Assembly (NCBI GenBank): GCA_029891385.1
Contig: JAIWQS010000242.1
Location: 97,153 to 161,152, forward strand
Origin: Erythroxylum novogranatense
Lineage: Eukaryota > Streptophyta > Magnoliopsida > Malpighiales > Erythroxylaceae
DNA: 64,000 bases
Direction: 5' to 3'
The notes under the pieces are model-generated. The model saw only the letters and a list, made by a program, of their open reading frames with translations. It searched no databases and was not told the DNA's origin. Numbering within the stretch: position 1 is the first letter of the stretch; every line of letters begins with the position of its first letter. This document shows positions 23,386-35,135 of this stretch, piece by piece. Made by a program: the position numbers and the translations under genes.

Positions 23386-25339
23386 TGTAAGTGTAAGTCG
23401 ACTTGTACCATGTGTAAGTCGACTTATGCTTGCTCGGTACTGATAAGTCGCCTTGTTCACCAGTGTAAGTCGACTTATGGATGTCCAGTACCGTTAGATT
23501 GTTAGAGTAGTGCCCTAAAGGCAATCCCTTTAGCGCGTTTTATTCAAAGTCGGTATGCGGACTTTATGAATAAATAAAGAAAGACATATTTCATTAATTT
23601 GATATTCATGAGCGGTGTTTATGAATTGATTGGATCTTTAATCGAATTAATGAAGTCCATGATATATGACATAGCATGAAGGAAATTATGATGTGATCAT
23701 ACCACCGAGATTCCTATCATGTGCAATTATGTCAAGATCTAAATTTTCCTAGTCATAGGATTAATGAGACTGGATATCATTAATCGGTTAGACTAGCACA
23801 TGTCATATTCCTTGATTGGATCAAGCGGTAGATCTCGTAAACTGTAAATATGAGATATTTAGAGTTGACATGTGGATGCTTACTAGCGGTAGTAAGTACA
23901 TTGGATGACTGCCATGAGATCATCACATGGATATCTTCTTCTAGTGTCGTTGATAATCTCATCATAAGAATGGTGCAAGTATCCTTGACTCGAGGTACTC
24001 GAGGATATCTTGGATACCGATTACGTGCTTTGACTCCATTCCTTGTTGCCTTCGGAGGTCGCTCATAGGGTGGTGCTTGGAGTGCACTTGAGGTATTCAA
24101 GGTAATTGAGTAGCCAATAAAGGATTCACCACTTTGGATTAGCGTAAGAGATACCCATGGCCTCTTGTCGGGATCATTACTTGTAAAGGTCGGCCAAAAA
24201 TATGTCATGAAGAGTGTCTGATTGACATATACGAGAATGAGTCTAGGACGAGAACTAATTTCACTTAGGCTAGACTCGGTCTAGTGAGAGTTGACACTTT
24301 GACCATACTCATAACCAAGTGGGGTATAGGATGGTGAAAGGACTAATTGCACGGTAATTGTTCATGGAAGGGTTCGTGATCCGGTTCGTGATGAATTCAT
24401 CAAACCGATTACTTTCGGTCAATTGGGGTCATGATGTGTTGCTAGACGCCGCCATGACTTGCTTCAGATTAATTGTTAATCTAAGTGGCCAACATAACCG
24501 GAACCTAAAGGGTCACACGATAAGAGTGATTGAGAGAATCAGTAAAATAGTAATTGGACAGAGTTCCAATTATGGAGAGCATTAGATTAAATGGATCCCG
24601 ATGAGATGGGATATGTCCCGATGAGATCGCGACATCAATATTGCTAAGAAAGGTTTTCGAGTCTGTTCTAGTATTAAGGGCCCGATAGGCCGGTAGGACC
24701 GACCCCAGTTTGACTGGACCTTTTTAGCAATTATATATATATATTAATTAATTAATTAAGATTAATTAATTAAATATATATATAGCCATGTGCCCATCGT
24801 TGGATGAAGAGATGTAGATAAGGTTTGAAAAGTCAAAAGTTTCATTATTTAATTAATTCATGAATTAATGGATTAAAGTCATCCACGTGGATGGCTTTTA
24901 CCAAGTCCTTTAATTAGTGAAACAAATATCTACATGGGATGTGAAGTTGAATGGAGCCGTCGGTTTTGCTTGAGAAGGAGGGAACTTAATAGTTAAGTGA
25001 AAAACCTTTGAAATAAGAGATTTCATTCTTCCTCTCTCAAAAGCATCATTGACTCCTTGCTTCTTCCAAGCTTCATCAACGCTGATCTAAGCTCTCCAAG
25101 GACAAAGGTAAGGTCTAGCAGCCTTTAATTTGTTCTAACTATTTCCGGGTCAAAGGGTTTTGTCCCGGTTAGGTTTTCTGATCTCTGCGTGGATACCTTT
25201 AGAGATAGTCTCTATTGGCTATTTAGGTTTGAGTCTTCATACCGACACATAGATCCTGGCCTTCGGGAAGGTCCCTGTAACAAAAATTTTTGTTTTCCGC
25301 ACCTTGTACATGTGATGTACAACCCGGGATTTTCCTACA
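23386..25339 (+). mobile_element. 3' LTR of copia element B
   Basis: Its length is 1954 bp against 1959 bp for the 5' copy, with the same ends. It is followed by the second ATTCT and then the resumed C LTR. The GTCGAC palindrome cluster (23391-23485) and the TATATA/TTAATTAA block (about 24730-24785) are retained. Confidence 0.93.
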
Positions 25340-25655
25340 ATTCTAGAGGATTTCGAAAGGATTGGAGCAATCTCTGGTAAGTTCAAGCTATTTTATTCTT
25401 GTTTGAGATGGATTGGACCCAAGATTAACTTGGCATGAGCTAGAACCGTGTGTTAGGGTTTACGGGAAAAATAGGTGAAATCTCTTAGAGTTGTTGATTT
25501 TGTTGTGTCTTGATGATGATTTTGGGTTAGAATGAGTCTAGAACTGAAGTTTAAGACATGAATCAAGGTTCAAATGTGTTGGTTGTGTATAAGGGGAAGG
25601 ATTTAAGTGGGAAAAAGCATGAAAGTCGAGTTCGGAGACGTTCTCCAGACCCGCA

Positions 25656-25834
25656 CGTCGCGACGTGAACCAGGCTGTTCGCCGCGACGTGCACAAGGCT
25701 ATTCGTCGCGACGTGAACAAGTCGTTCGTCGCGACATGCACGAGGTTGTTCGTCACGACGTACACAAGTCGTTCTTCGCGACGTGCGAGGCAGATGTTTT
25801 TCGTCGCGACGAGCGGAGGCTGTTCGCTGCGACG
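25656..25834 (+). repeat. Tandem CGTCGCGACG repeats in C LTR
   Basis: Eight copies of a 23-28-bp unit with core CGTCGCGACG (a perfect palindrome) start at about 25656, 25680, 25704, 25727, 25751, 25774, 25802 and 25825. Spacer text resembles TGCACAAGGCTGTT. The 3' LTR copy (from 32774) has seven. The block is strikingly CpG-rich in an AT-rich LTR. Confidence 0.88.
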
Positions 25835-26625
25835 AGTCCTCGTTGTCCAGCAAAGATGAATTTTGATGTGTTGAGCATATCTTTTGTTACAAAAGTCCTA
25901 TTGAGGTGATTTTTAATGCGTTGTACACTAGAGTCATAGATCTACAAGTTTTGTGAAGTAATGAAGTTCTGAATCAGTCTCTAAGGATATGAAATTTTGG
26001 ATGGAAGTTAAGAATGGAAATTTTGTTTCAGCATGAGTTATTGAATGGGATTTTGGTTCTTATTTTAGGAAATCAAGTGAGGCAAGAGGAACAAGAGGAT
26101 CTAGAGGAAACTCATTCCTAGACAAGAACAAGCAAGGAATTCAAGGTGGGTACATGTTTATAATAGAGTAAATAAGTCACTCATTGTTTTGTTCAAATTA
26201 AGAACGATTTAATGATTTAACTTTGCATCATCAATGTTGCCTTAATTGCTATTGTGAAATGATTATATACTATATGATTTGCATTCATGATTTATGAAAA
26301 GGTTTTCAAAAAGGGGTTTTTTCTCCTTTCACGAATACATGCACATGAATTCATGCTTTCCGAAATGTATGACAAGCAAGTTTACAAGCAACTGCCAGTT
26401 TGGCAAACAAGTTTACAAGAATTTGAATCATGCATGTTATGTGGGTTTGCGGTATGTCCCTCACGAACAGTCAAGTGTACATTGACTCACGAAAAAGGCT
26501 TCTCCCGCCTGCCCGCAAGTGGCACAGGGTTCCTCACAAGGATTTCCCTCACGAAACTACGTTTACACATAATCATTCCGATGGGAATGTGTAGTATGTC
26601 ATGAATCAGGGACTAACCCAAACCA

Positions 26626-26665
26626 TTATGTTATGTTATGTTATGTTATGTTATGTTATGTTATG
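26626..26665 (+). repeat. TTATG microsatellite in C LTR
   Basis: Eight perfect TTATG units. The partner in the 3' LTR (33720-33749) has six, one of them TTATA. This is ordinary slippage variation between LTRs. Confidence 0.9.
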
Positions 26666-27266
26666 TGTTTATGATCTGTTGTTATGTTTCATGCATCATG
26701 AATTGTTCATGAATCAAGCATTTCAAGATAATGAGTCATACATGCTCAATTGCTATGATTTCAACAAGTACCACGACAATGAGTTATTTTTTATTACTTT
26801 TGCTTATTTCTATATTATAAATATGTTCCCATGAGCTTTATAGCTCACCCCCTCTATTCTCCCCCATTCAGGTGACGAGCAAGAGACCGAGTGAGTCACG
26901 AGTTATGGCAACACTCCATTTGTGATGTTTACTTATTTTCAATGTTATATTTTTGAAAGTCAAGGCTTTAGTTACATTTTAAGTATTATTGGTTCAAGGG
27001 TATTTTGTATTTTTGGCTCTTGAACTCAAGGTTGTAATTTGGTTTGAAATGTTCTTAAAGCTTTGTAAAACTCATCTTTTGGATAATGATTTATGGATGT
27101 GTTTGTTTTAATCATGAAAGCAAGTTTTGAGTTTGTTCACGGTGGGTCCATTGAACTTCTGATGGTCTTTTTCCTTAATCGTTTAATTAACATGTTTCAC
27201 CCCACGCATACAGCACCACGCTCTCATGTCCGATGTTGGGCTCCGACAGTGGGGTCCAACATGTTG

Positions 27267-27278
27267 TGGTATCAGAGC
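27267..27278 (+). other. Primer binding site of element C
   Basis: An exact TGGTATCAGAGC, complementary to initiator Met-tRNA, lies five bases after the LTR end. Confidence 0.92.
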
Positions 27279-27418
27279 GCGCGCCTAGGTTTTGGTCTAG
27301 GGCTGCATAGCATTGTTTTCAAGGACTTGCATTGTTTTACATGATTTGAACTATTTTTGCATGCTTTGGGAATTGTTTTACTCGAACTAAAGTTTTTCAA
27401 TGGTTTTATATTGAAGGA

Positions 27419-28553
27419 GTGAACATACCACCTCGAAAGAGAACTCGAGGAGCTATGACTCGATCTCATTCTCGTCAAGGGAGTACGGATGAATCCCATG
27501 TTCCACAGGATGCTGGGACACATTCTGCTCCTATTTCTAAGGCACCTAGCTTGCAACAAGAAGTGCCTCCTCCGACTCCTCCTATGCCTCAAGGAAATCC
27601 CATGGATCCGAGTTTCTTTCAAGCCTTTGCTCAGGCTTTCATGTATGCCATGGGTCAGAGATCTCAGATTCCGATGCAAGCTCCGGTGAGAGATGAGTGG
27701 GCGATGACGATAAGCTCCGTAAGTTTGGGGTACATGGATTTGATGGGACGACGAATCCATAAGAGGTTGAAACCTGGTTGCAGAGGACCGAGAGGGTCCT
27801 AGTTCAGATGAGATGCACAGATGAGGAGAAGCTAGACTATGCGGTCGATGCTGTTGGTGGTGATGCCTTGCATTGGTGGGAATCGGTGCCTCACAATGAT
27901 TGTTCCTTGGTGTTGACATGGAGACTTTGGGAAGTGTTAGAAGAAGTATCTCTCCAGAGTCTATGTGCGAGGAAAAGGCCAAGGAATTTCTGAACCTCAC
28001 TCAGAGGGACATGAGTTTGAGCGAGTATGAGCTGAAGTTCACACAGCTTTCTCGTTATGCAGCTAACATCGTAGCTACAGAGGAAGACAAATGCCGTAAA
28101 TTTGAAGGAGGTCTTCATCTGGGAATTCGGGAGAAAGTCCTTATCCACAATTTCTGTGACTACCAGCATTTGGTGGATGCAGTACTCCAAGCTGAAAAGC
28201 TGGAGAAAATCAAGTAGGAAGTGAGCAAGAAGAGGAAGATCAGGGAGCAGACTTTCAAGAAGGGTGCTAGTGCTCCAATGCCTGAGAGGAGCACGAGGAG
28301 CTTTCACAGTCAGAGTGAAGTGGGTAGCAGTGGAGTTACCAGGGACAAGCAGGTGAGGGCAATATCAGGGCAAGCCTCTAAAGTGGGAGGCACTAGAAGA
28401 GCAGGAAAGAGCTGGTTCACCAACCCCTTATGTGACCAGTGTGGGAAACATCACCAGGGAGAGTGTCTCAAGTTGATTGGAGTCTGTTTCAGATGTGGAG
28501 AGAAAGGGCATAAGTTCAGGGACTGTCCTCAGCACAAAACAGAAGGGTCATGA
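27419..28553 (+). pseudogene. gag: Gypsy C gag, frameshifted
   Basis: Gag starts near 27419 with NIPPRKRTRG; the first codon there is GTG, so the original ATG may be mutated, and a later in-frame ATG is at 27455. After about 100 residues the frame slips near 27715. Capsid sequence continues at 27778-27900 (ERVLVQMRCTDEEKLDYAV, HWWESV), then slips again before 27960 and runs as MCEEKAKEFLNLTQRDMSL to 28217, where a TAG follows LEKIK. The last frame (28221-28553) carries a basic region, a CDQCGKHHQGEC motif and the zinc knuckle CFRCGEKGHKFRDC (C-X2-C-X4-H-X4-C). Confidence 0.85.
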
Positions 28554-29455
28554 TTTCAAATTCCAAGCGCAGTAAAGCAGTTGGAACCGGGCCGATTCTT
28601 GAGGTAGGCGGCTCTGGGACTACAAGGAAGGCTATTCCTCCAGAAGGCCAAGGGTCGAGCACGTGCAAGGTATTTGCCATGACTAGGAGGAAGCTGCAAT
28701 GCACTTTTGAGGTTGTCACGGGTATGGCTCAGTTACTTGATTCAGCAGTATTTGTTTTAATTGATTCTGGTTCCACACATTCTTTTGTTTCCGCAAGCAT
28801 AGCATTGCATGGTGTGAATTTTGCGCCATTGGATAGGCCCTTGCTTGTTAGTGCTCCTCTAGGGAGGAATGTGGTGATCAGTCAGGTGTATGAGCAATGT
28901 GAGCTTTTCATTGATGGTGCTAGATTGGTAGTGGACTTACTACCGCTAGACCTTCGAGGGTTAGATGTTATTCTGGGGATGGATACTATGGAGAAGTATC
29001 TAGCAAAGCTAGATTGTAGTCGGAAAGAGGTAGAGTTTGATTTGGGTAACGGTGAGAAGGTGATCTTCAGAGGGGACAGGAAGACACCATCGCCAAGATT
29101 GATTTCAGCTATGTTAGCTGAAAGAATGATGGGCCAGGGGTGTGAAGCTTTCTTAGCACACGTTGTGGATGTCGACGTGAATGAAGGGAAGCTAGAGGAT
29201 TTTCCGATTGTAAGGGAGTTTCCAGATGTATTCCCAGATGAATTACTAGGCTTGCCGCCGGTGAGGGAAATCGAGTTTGTTATTGACTTGATTCCCGGAA
29301 CCGCGCCAATTTTAATACCGTCGTACAGGATGGCTCCAGCTGAGTTGAGGGAGCTTAAGGAACAGTTGGAGGAACTGTTAGAGAAGGGGTATGTTAGACC
29401 AAGTTCGTCTCCTTGGGGAACACCGGTTCTGTTTGTTAAGAAGAAGGATGGATAA
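28550..29455 (+). pseudogene. pol: Gypsy C protease and RT start
   Basis: A 301-residue frame. Protease has the catalytic LIDSGSTHSF with Asp at residue 72, and DVILGMDTM about 70 residues later (the usual Trp after Asp is Thr). The linker reads FPIVREFPDVFPDELLGLPP. RT begins with a YRMAPAELRELKEQLEELL segment and PWGTPVLFVKKKDG. The frame ends in TAA at 29453-29455, exactly where the polyprotein normally continues into RMCIDY. It overlaps the gag frame end by four bases, which is probably a by-product of broken frames. Confidence 0.88.
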
Positions 29456-29866
29456 TGGCGGATGTGTATTGACTATCAGAGACTCAACAAGTATCCTCTG
29501 CCACGGATAGATGATCTGTTTGACCAGCTGCAGAGAGCAAGGGTTTTCTCCAAGATTGATCTCAGGTCAGGCTATCATCAGCTCAGAATTAAAGAGTCTG
29601 ATGTGAGCAAGACAGCATTCAGGACTCGATATGGGCATTATGAGTTTTTGGTAATGCCATTCGGCTTGACTGATGCTCCAGCTGCTTTCATGGATCTTAT
29701 GAATAGGGTCTTCAAGGAGTTTCTGGATCAGTTTGTCATAGTGTTTATTGATGACATTCTGGTGTATTCTAAGAGTGAAGAAGAGCATGATAAGCATCTC
29801 AGGATTGTTTTACAGACTTTGAGAGAGAGAGAGCTTTATGCCAAGTTCAACAAGTGTGAGTTCTAG
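29456..29866 (+). pseudogene. pol: Gypsy C RT palm
   Basis: After the stop the same domain continues as [19 protein letters not shown]. Compared with the family there is a short in-frame loss between RLN and KYPLPR (about six residues). [13 protein letters not shown] carries the first catalytic Asp, and [10 protein letters not shown] at about 29746-29775 is the active site with two Asp. The frame ends with TAG right after KCEF, where the family has Trp, a G-to-A change. Confidence 0.9.
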
Positions 29867-30919
29867 CTTCATGAGGTAACATTCCTTGGACATGTGATAT
29901 CGCAAGATGGTGTACATGTTGATCCAAGGAAAGTTGAAGCAGTAGTGAATTGGCATGCGCCCAAGATAGTGACAGAGGTGAGGAGTTTTCTGGGACTGGC
30001 AGGTTACTATAGGAGGTTTGTAAAAGGATTCACCATGATAGCTGCCCCGATGACTAAGCTATTGAGGAAGAATAAGAAGTTTATCTGGACCGATGAGTGC
30101 CAGAAGAGCTTTGAGGAGCTCAAGATCAGATTGACAAGCGCTCCAGTGCTGATTTTGCCTTCGGGTGATGAGGGTTATACAGTGTATAGTGATACTTTGA
30201 GGAAGGGTCTCGGCTGTGTATTGATGCAAGGAGACAGGGTGATAGAATATGCTTCAAGGCAACTGAAGCCGTATGAGTTGAATTACCCAACTCATGACTT
30301 GGAGTTGGCAGTAATGATCTTTGCCTTGAAGATTTGGAGGCATTATCTTTATGGGGTTCAGACAAGGATCCTTACTGATCACAAGAGTCTCAAGTACTTA
30401 CTGAGCCAGAAAGAACTGAATTTGAGGCAGAGAAGGTGGATTGAGTTACTCAAGGACGATGATTTGTTGATTGAGTACCATCCAGGCAAAGCGAATGTCG
30501 TAGCCGATGCTTTGAGCAGGAAGTCTTCTATTGCCCATGTTCAGACAGTTTATCTTCCTTTATTGGAAGAGATGGCCAAGCTTAAGATAAGCTTGAAGCA
30601 GGAGGAACCAAATTGCCTTCTAGCTAACTTCCGAGTAAGGCCGATACTCAGGGAGAAGGTTAAGGAGTTGCAGGCACAGGATGCAGATTTGAGCAAGCTT
30701 CGGGAGGAAATTCAGAATGGTAAGATTTCTGAAGTCGTAGTGAGGGATGATGGACTCATGACAGTGGGGGACAGACTTTGTATTCCAGATAGCAGAGAGG
30801 TTAAGGATGAGATTTTGGATGAGGCACACAATGCGCCTTATGCCATGCACCCAGGTAGTACCAAGATGTACAGAGATTTGAGAGAGCATTTCTGGTGGAA
30901 GGGCATGAAGAGGATGTAG
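29867..30919 (+). pseudogene. pol: Gypsy C RT connection, RNase H and integrase zinc module
   Basis: The frame from 29894 (341 residues) covers the RT thumb/connection ([13 protein letters not shown]) and RNase H. The RNase H acidic residues are D100 (YSDTL; the family has YSDAS), E137, D162 (LTDHKS) and D205 (VADALSRK). The integrase zinc module's two histidines lie in [16 protein letters not shown], and [10 protein letters not shown] follows. A TAG stops it at 30917-30919, before the C-X2-C half. Confidence 0.9.
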
Positions 30920-31229
30920 CAGAGTATGTCGAGAAGTGTCTCGTGTATCGCAAGTCGAAATTTGAACACAGCGCCTTCGAGCAAGTTAAGGCCATTGTCC
31001 ATTCCTAAGAGTAACCATGGATTTTCTGATGGGTTTGCCCAAGACTAGTAGAAAGCACGATGCCATATGGGTTATTGTGGATAGGTTGACGAAGTCAGCC
31101 CATTTTCTGGCAATCAAGCAGACTGATTCGTTGCATGTGCTAGCCAAGAAGTACATTGATGAGGTAGTGAGATTGCATGGGATTCCAGATTCCATAGTTT
31201 CTGACAGGGATCCTCGATTCACTTCATGA
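30920..31229 (+). pseudogene. pol: Gypsy C integrase zinc end and core, first part
   Basis: Between 30920 and 31016 the frame is lost; EKCLVYRKSKFEH can be read, in which the second cysteine of C-X2-C is Tyr or has been shifted. From 31017 the core reads MDFLMGLPKTSRKHDAIW (first catalytic Asp) through [17 protein letters not shown] (second catalytic Asp). A TGA at 31227-31229 replaces the Arg codon normally found before FW. Confidence 0.88.
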
Positions 31230-32090
31230 TTTTGGGGAAGCTTGCAGGAAGCTTTAGGTACTAAGCTGCATTTTAGTACTTCATTTCACCCTCAGACGGA
31301 TGGTCAATCTGAGAGGACCATTTGGACACTTGAGGGAATGCTCAGGGCATGTGTGTTGGACTTCAAGGGAGCTTGGGATGAACATTTGCCATTGGTCGAA
31401 TTTTCTTATAATAATTCGTACCATTCGAGCATTCAGATGGCTCCATATGAGGCATTGTATGGAAGGAGGTGTAGGACTCCGATATGTTGGGACGAAGAAG
31501 GGGAGAGGAAACTGGTAGGACCAGAATTGATCCAGATTACAGTGGAAAAAGTCAATCTGGTTAAGCAGCGGCTTAAGGCAGCCCAGGATAGGATGAAGAG
31601 TTACATTGATGCTCATCGGAACGAGATGGAGTATGAAGTCGATGAGAAAGTATTCCTCAAGACGTCTCTTTGGAAGGGAGTAATGAGATTTCGCAAGAAA
31701 GGCAAGTTGAGTCTAAGATATATGGGTCCTTATGAGATTCTTGAGAGGATCAGACCACTAGCTTACAGGTTGGCGTTGCCGCCAGAATTGTCTCAGATTC
31801 ATGATGTCTTCCATGTTTCCATGCTGAGGAGGTACAGATCGGATCCTTCTCATATCATTCAGGCTACGGAGGTTCAGTTAAGAGACGATTTGAGCTATGA
31901 AGAGCTTCTAGTAGAGATTCTGGACACCCAAGAAAAGGTCCTCAGGAATAAGACAGTTCAACTAGTCAAAGTTCTGTGGAGGAACCATTCAGTGGAAGAG
32001 GTCACGTGGGAGCCATTGGACGCTATGAAGGAGAAGTATCCAAGTCTCTTCGATGATTCAGGTAAATTTCGAGGACAAAATTTCTTTTAA
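31230..32090 (+). pseudogene. pol: Gypsy C integrase C-terminal part and chromodomain
   Basis: From 31242 an open frame of 282 residues holds [12 protein letters not shown] with the catalytic Glu at residue 24, YNNSYHSSIQMAPYEALYG, and the GPY module (MGPYEILERI, residues 161-170). HDVFHVSMLRRYRSDP follows. A chromodomain lies at about residues 218-271 (ELLVEILDTQEKVLRNK, then VKVLWRNHSVEEVTWEP). It ends with FRGQNFF next to the polypurine tract, the normal Tekay/Del ending. This is the best-preserved chromodomain in the window. Confidence 0.92.
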
Positions 32091-32102
32091 GAGGGGGAGA
32101 AA
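32091..32102 (+). other. Polypurine tract of element C
   Basis: gagggggagaaa directly precedes the 3' LTR start TGTTGGGCC. It is the plus-strand primer site. Confidence 0.9.
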
Positions 32103-34345
32103 TGTTGGGCCCCAAATTGTTTTTCTTAATGTTATTAAGTATGAATTAAGTTGATTGTATTAATTGTTGCATAGTTTGATTTTAGTGGAAGTGTTAGTAG
32201 AAATTAAGATTAAATTGAGATTAGTGTGGAATAAGTGGTAATGAAAGAATAAAAGTGTATAAGGGTAAAATGTATGAGGGCAAAATAGGAAGGCCACTTA
32301 AGATTGAGAGGGTAAGGCATTGCATGGAGGGGTAGAATGGACACTTGAATGATTATTAAGTGGTAAAATGAGAAAAAGAAAGAGTGAAAGTGAAGGGAGA
32401 AAGAAGAGGGTGTCATTGGTGGCTTAAGGAAGAAGAAGAGAAGTTTGGGATTTTGCTATTCTAGAGGATTTTGAAAGGATTGGAGCAATCTCTGGTAAGT
32501 TCAAGCTATTTTATTCTTGTTTGAGATGGATTGGACCCAAGATTAACTTGGCATGAGCTAGAACCGTATGTTAGGGTTTACGGGAAAAAAAGGTGAAATC
32601 TCTTAGGTTTGTTGATTTTGTTGTGTCTTGATGATGATTTTGGGTTAGAATGAGTCTAGAACTGAAGTTTAAGACATGAATCAAGGTTCAAATGTGTTGC
32701 TTGTGTATAAGGGGAAGGATTTAAGTGGGAAAAAGCATGAAAGTCGGGTTCGGAGACGTTCTCCAGACCCGCACGTCGCGACGTGCACAAGGCTGTTCGC
32801 CGCGACGTGAACAAGTCGTTCGTCGCGACATGCACGAGGTTGTTCGTCACGACGTACACAAGTCATTCTTTGCGACGTGCGAGGCAGATGTTTTTCGTCG
32901 TGACGAGCGGAGGCTATTCACCGCGACGAGTCCTCGTTGTCCAGCAAAGATGAATTTTGATGTGTTGAGCATATCTTTTGTTACAGAAGTCCTATAGAGG
33001 TAATTTTTAATGCGTTGTAAACTAGAGTCATAGATCTACAAGTTTTGTGAAGTAATGAAGTTCTGAATCAGTCTCTAAGGATATGAAATTTTGGATGGAA
33101 GTTAAGAATGGAAATTTTGTTTCAGCATGAGTTATTGAATGGGATTTTGGTTCTTATTTTAGGAAATCAAGTGAGGCAAGAGGAGCAAGAGGATCTAGAG
33201 GAAACTCATTCCTAGACAAGAATAAGCAAGGAATTCAAGGTGGGTACATGTTTATAATAGAGTAAATAAGTCACTCATTGTTTTGTTCAAATCAAGAACG
33301 ATTTAATGATTTAACTTTGCATCATCAATGTTGCCTTAATTGCTATTGTTAAATGATTATATGCTATATGATTTGCATTCATGATTTATGAAAAGGTTTT
33401 CAAAAAGGGGTTTTTTCTCCTTTCACGAATACATGCACATGAATTCATGCTTTTCGAAATGTATGACAAGCAAGTTTACAAGCAAGTGCCAGTTTGACAA
33501 ACAAGTTTACAAGAATTTGAATCATGCATGTTATGTGGGTTTGCGGTATGTCCCTCACGAACAGTCAAGTGTACATTGACTCACGAAAAAGGCTTCTCCC
33601 GTCTGCCCGCAAGTGGCACAGGGTTCCTCACAAGGATTTCCCTCATGAAACTATGTCTACACATAATCATTCCGACGGGAATGTGTAGTACGTCATGAAT
33701 CAGGGACTAACCCAAACCATTATGTTATATTATGTTATGTTATGTTATGTGTTTATGATCTGTTGTTATGTTTCATGCATCATGAATTGTTCATGAATCA
33801 AGCATTTCAAGATAATGAGTCATACATGCTCAATTGCTATGATTTCAACAAGTATCACGACAATGAGTTATTTTTGATTACTTTTGCTTATTTCTATATT
33901 ATAAATATGTTCCCACGAGCTTTATAGCTCACCCCCTCTATTCTCCCCCATTCAGGTGACGAGCAAGAGACCGAGTGAGTCACGAGTTATGGCAACACTC
34001 CATTTGTGATGTTTACTTATTTTCAATGTTATATTTTTGGAAGTCAAGGCTGTAGTTACATCTCAAGTATTATTTGTTCAAGGGTATTTTGTATTTTTGG
34101 CTCTTGAACTCAAGGTTGTAATTTGGTTTGAAATGTTCTTAAAGCTTTGTAAAACTCATCTTTTGGATAATAATTTATGGATGTGTTTGTTTTAATCATG
34201 AAAGCAAGTTTTGAGTTTGTTCACGGTGGGTCCATTGAGCTTCCGATGGACTTTTTCCTTAATCGTTTAATTAACATGTTTCACCCCACGCATACAGCAC
34301 CATGCTCTCATGTCTGATGTTGGGCTCCGGCAGCGGGGTCCAACA
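32103..34345 (+). mobile_element. 3' LTR of element C
   Basis: 2243 bp, starting TGTTGGGCCCC and ending GGGGTCCAACA, followed by CTGAA. It reads through the B insertion site uninterrupted (tattctagaggattttg at about 32456-32473). It carries seven CGTCGCGACG units starting near 32774 and six TTATG units at 33720. Differences from the 5' copy are mostly scattered transitions. Confidence 0.93.
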
Positions 34346-34786
34346 CTGAAACTATTGTTAAGTCCTTCATAAAAATCGTAGATCGGTCTTTTATCTTTTC
34401 AACGGTACCAAGTTTGTAAATTTTGGAGTTCAGAGCCAAAAGATATAAAGGTTAGAAGTTAGGAGGTCAAGATTGCAAGCAATCAAGCGCCCGCGAGTGA
34501 TCGAGCCCCCCCGCGTTCCCACTCGGGCGAGCGCAGCGCTCGGCCGATTCGGCGAGCAGGCGCCCGCGCGCTTGTCGATCAGGGTCAATTTTTGGTCGAC
34601 TGACCTCCCTTCCTTCTTTTGGCCATAACTTCTTCGACTGACCTCCGATCGACCTGATTTTTGAAGCGTTGGATTCCTAAGGCACTTTTCTATCTTTTCA
34701 TTCCAAATAGATTGGTTTTGACATTAAATGGATAAAGATCGAGCTGATTAAAGTGACCTGACTGGTAGAAAAAGTCTAAATATTGT

Positions 34787-35135
34787 TCGGTATTTTGGAG
34801 ATATCTTGAGCTATAGAGCTCGGATTGATCTGATTCTTCTTGAAAATTAAACTAGAGACATGGATCTACAATTTATTTGAAGGAGCCGATCAATAATTTA
34901 GCCTCTAAGACTTTCAATTTCTGGATGGAAGTTAGGTGTAGTGTTTAGTCTCGGTTTTATAATGGTCTTAATAGACGTCAGTATTTTGGAGATATCTTGA
35001 GCTATAGAGCTTGGATCGATCTGATTCTTCTTGAAAATTAAACTAGAGACATGGATCTACAATTTATCTAATGGAGCTGATTGACAATTTAGCCTCTAAG
35101 ACTTTCAATTGTTATAGTTAAGTTATGTGTAGTGT
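34787..35135 (+). repeat. Internal ~191-bp duplication in D LTR
   Basis: Two copies start with tattttggagatatcttgag (about 34791 and 34982). They share a CTTGAGCTATAGAGCT core, a GATTCTTCTTGAAAATTAAA stretch and a TTTAGCCTCTAAGACTTTCA stretch. The copies differ at scattered bases. Confidence 0.85.

Larger units (their letters stand above)
3857..25339 (+). mobile_element. Ty1/copia element B, disrupted by element A
   Basis: The copia element has LTRs of 1959 bp (3857-5815) and 1954 bp (23386-25339). Both start TGTAAGTGTAAG and end TTCCTACA. The 5-bp target duplication ATTCT lies at 3852-3856 and 25340-25344. The internal region has a Met-tRNA primer site, a 2-kb leader, then gag, protease, integrase, reverse transcriptase and RNase H. 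Integrase before reverse transcriptase defines copia. Gypsy element A is inserted in gag at 8380/20234. Many stops, several of them G-to-A changes, and a deletion in integrase make it defective. Confidence 0.93.
25345..27261 (+). mobile_element. 5' LTR of element C, second segment
   Basis: It resumes the C LTR after element B and ends GGGGTCCAACA, right before the primer site. It aligns with 32464-34345. Differences include one extra 24-bp tandem unit and two extra TTATG units here. Confidence 0.9.
3497..34345 (+). mobile_element. Ty3/gypsy chromovirus C (Tekay/Del-like), disrupted
   Basis: This complete gypsy element has LTRs starting TGTTGGGCCCC and ending GGGGTCCAACA. The 5' LTR is interrupted by copia element B (3857-25339), so its two pieces total about 2277 bp, against 2243 bp for the 3' LTR. 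The target duplication is CCGAA (3492-3496) and CTGAA (34346-34350), one C/T transition apart. The internal region runs gag, protease, reverse transcriptase, RNase H, integrase and chromodomain, the Ty3/gypsy order. The integrase GPY module and terminal chromodomain place it among chromoviruses. Several stops and frameshifts make it non-autonomous as read. Confidence 0.9.

Noticed and set aside
26626..26665. TTATG repeat as a telomere-like tract
   Set aside because: It is not the plant TTTAGGG motif, is only eight units long, and sits inside an LTR.
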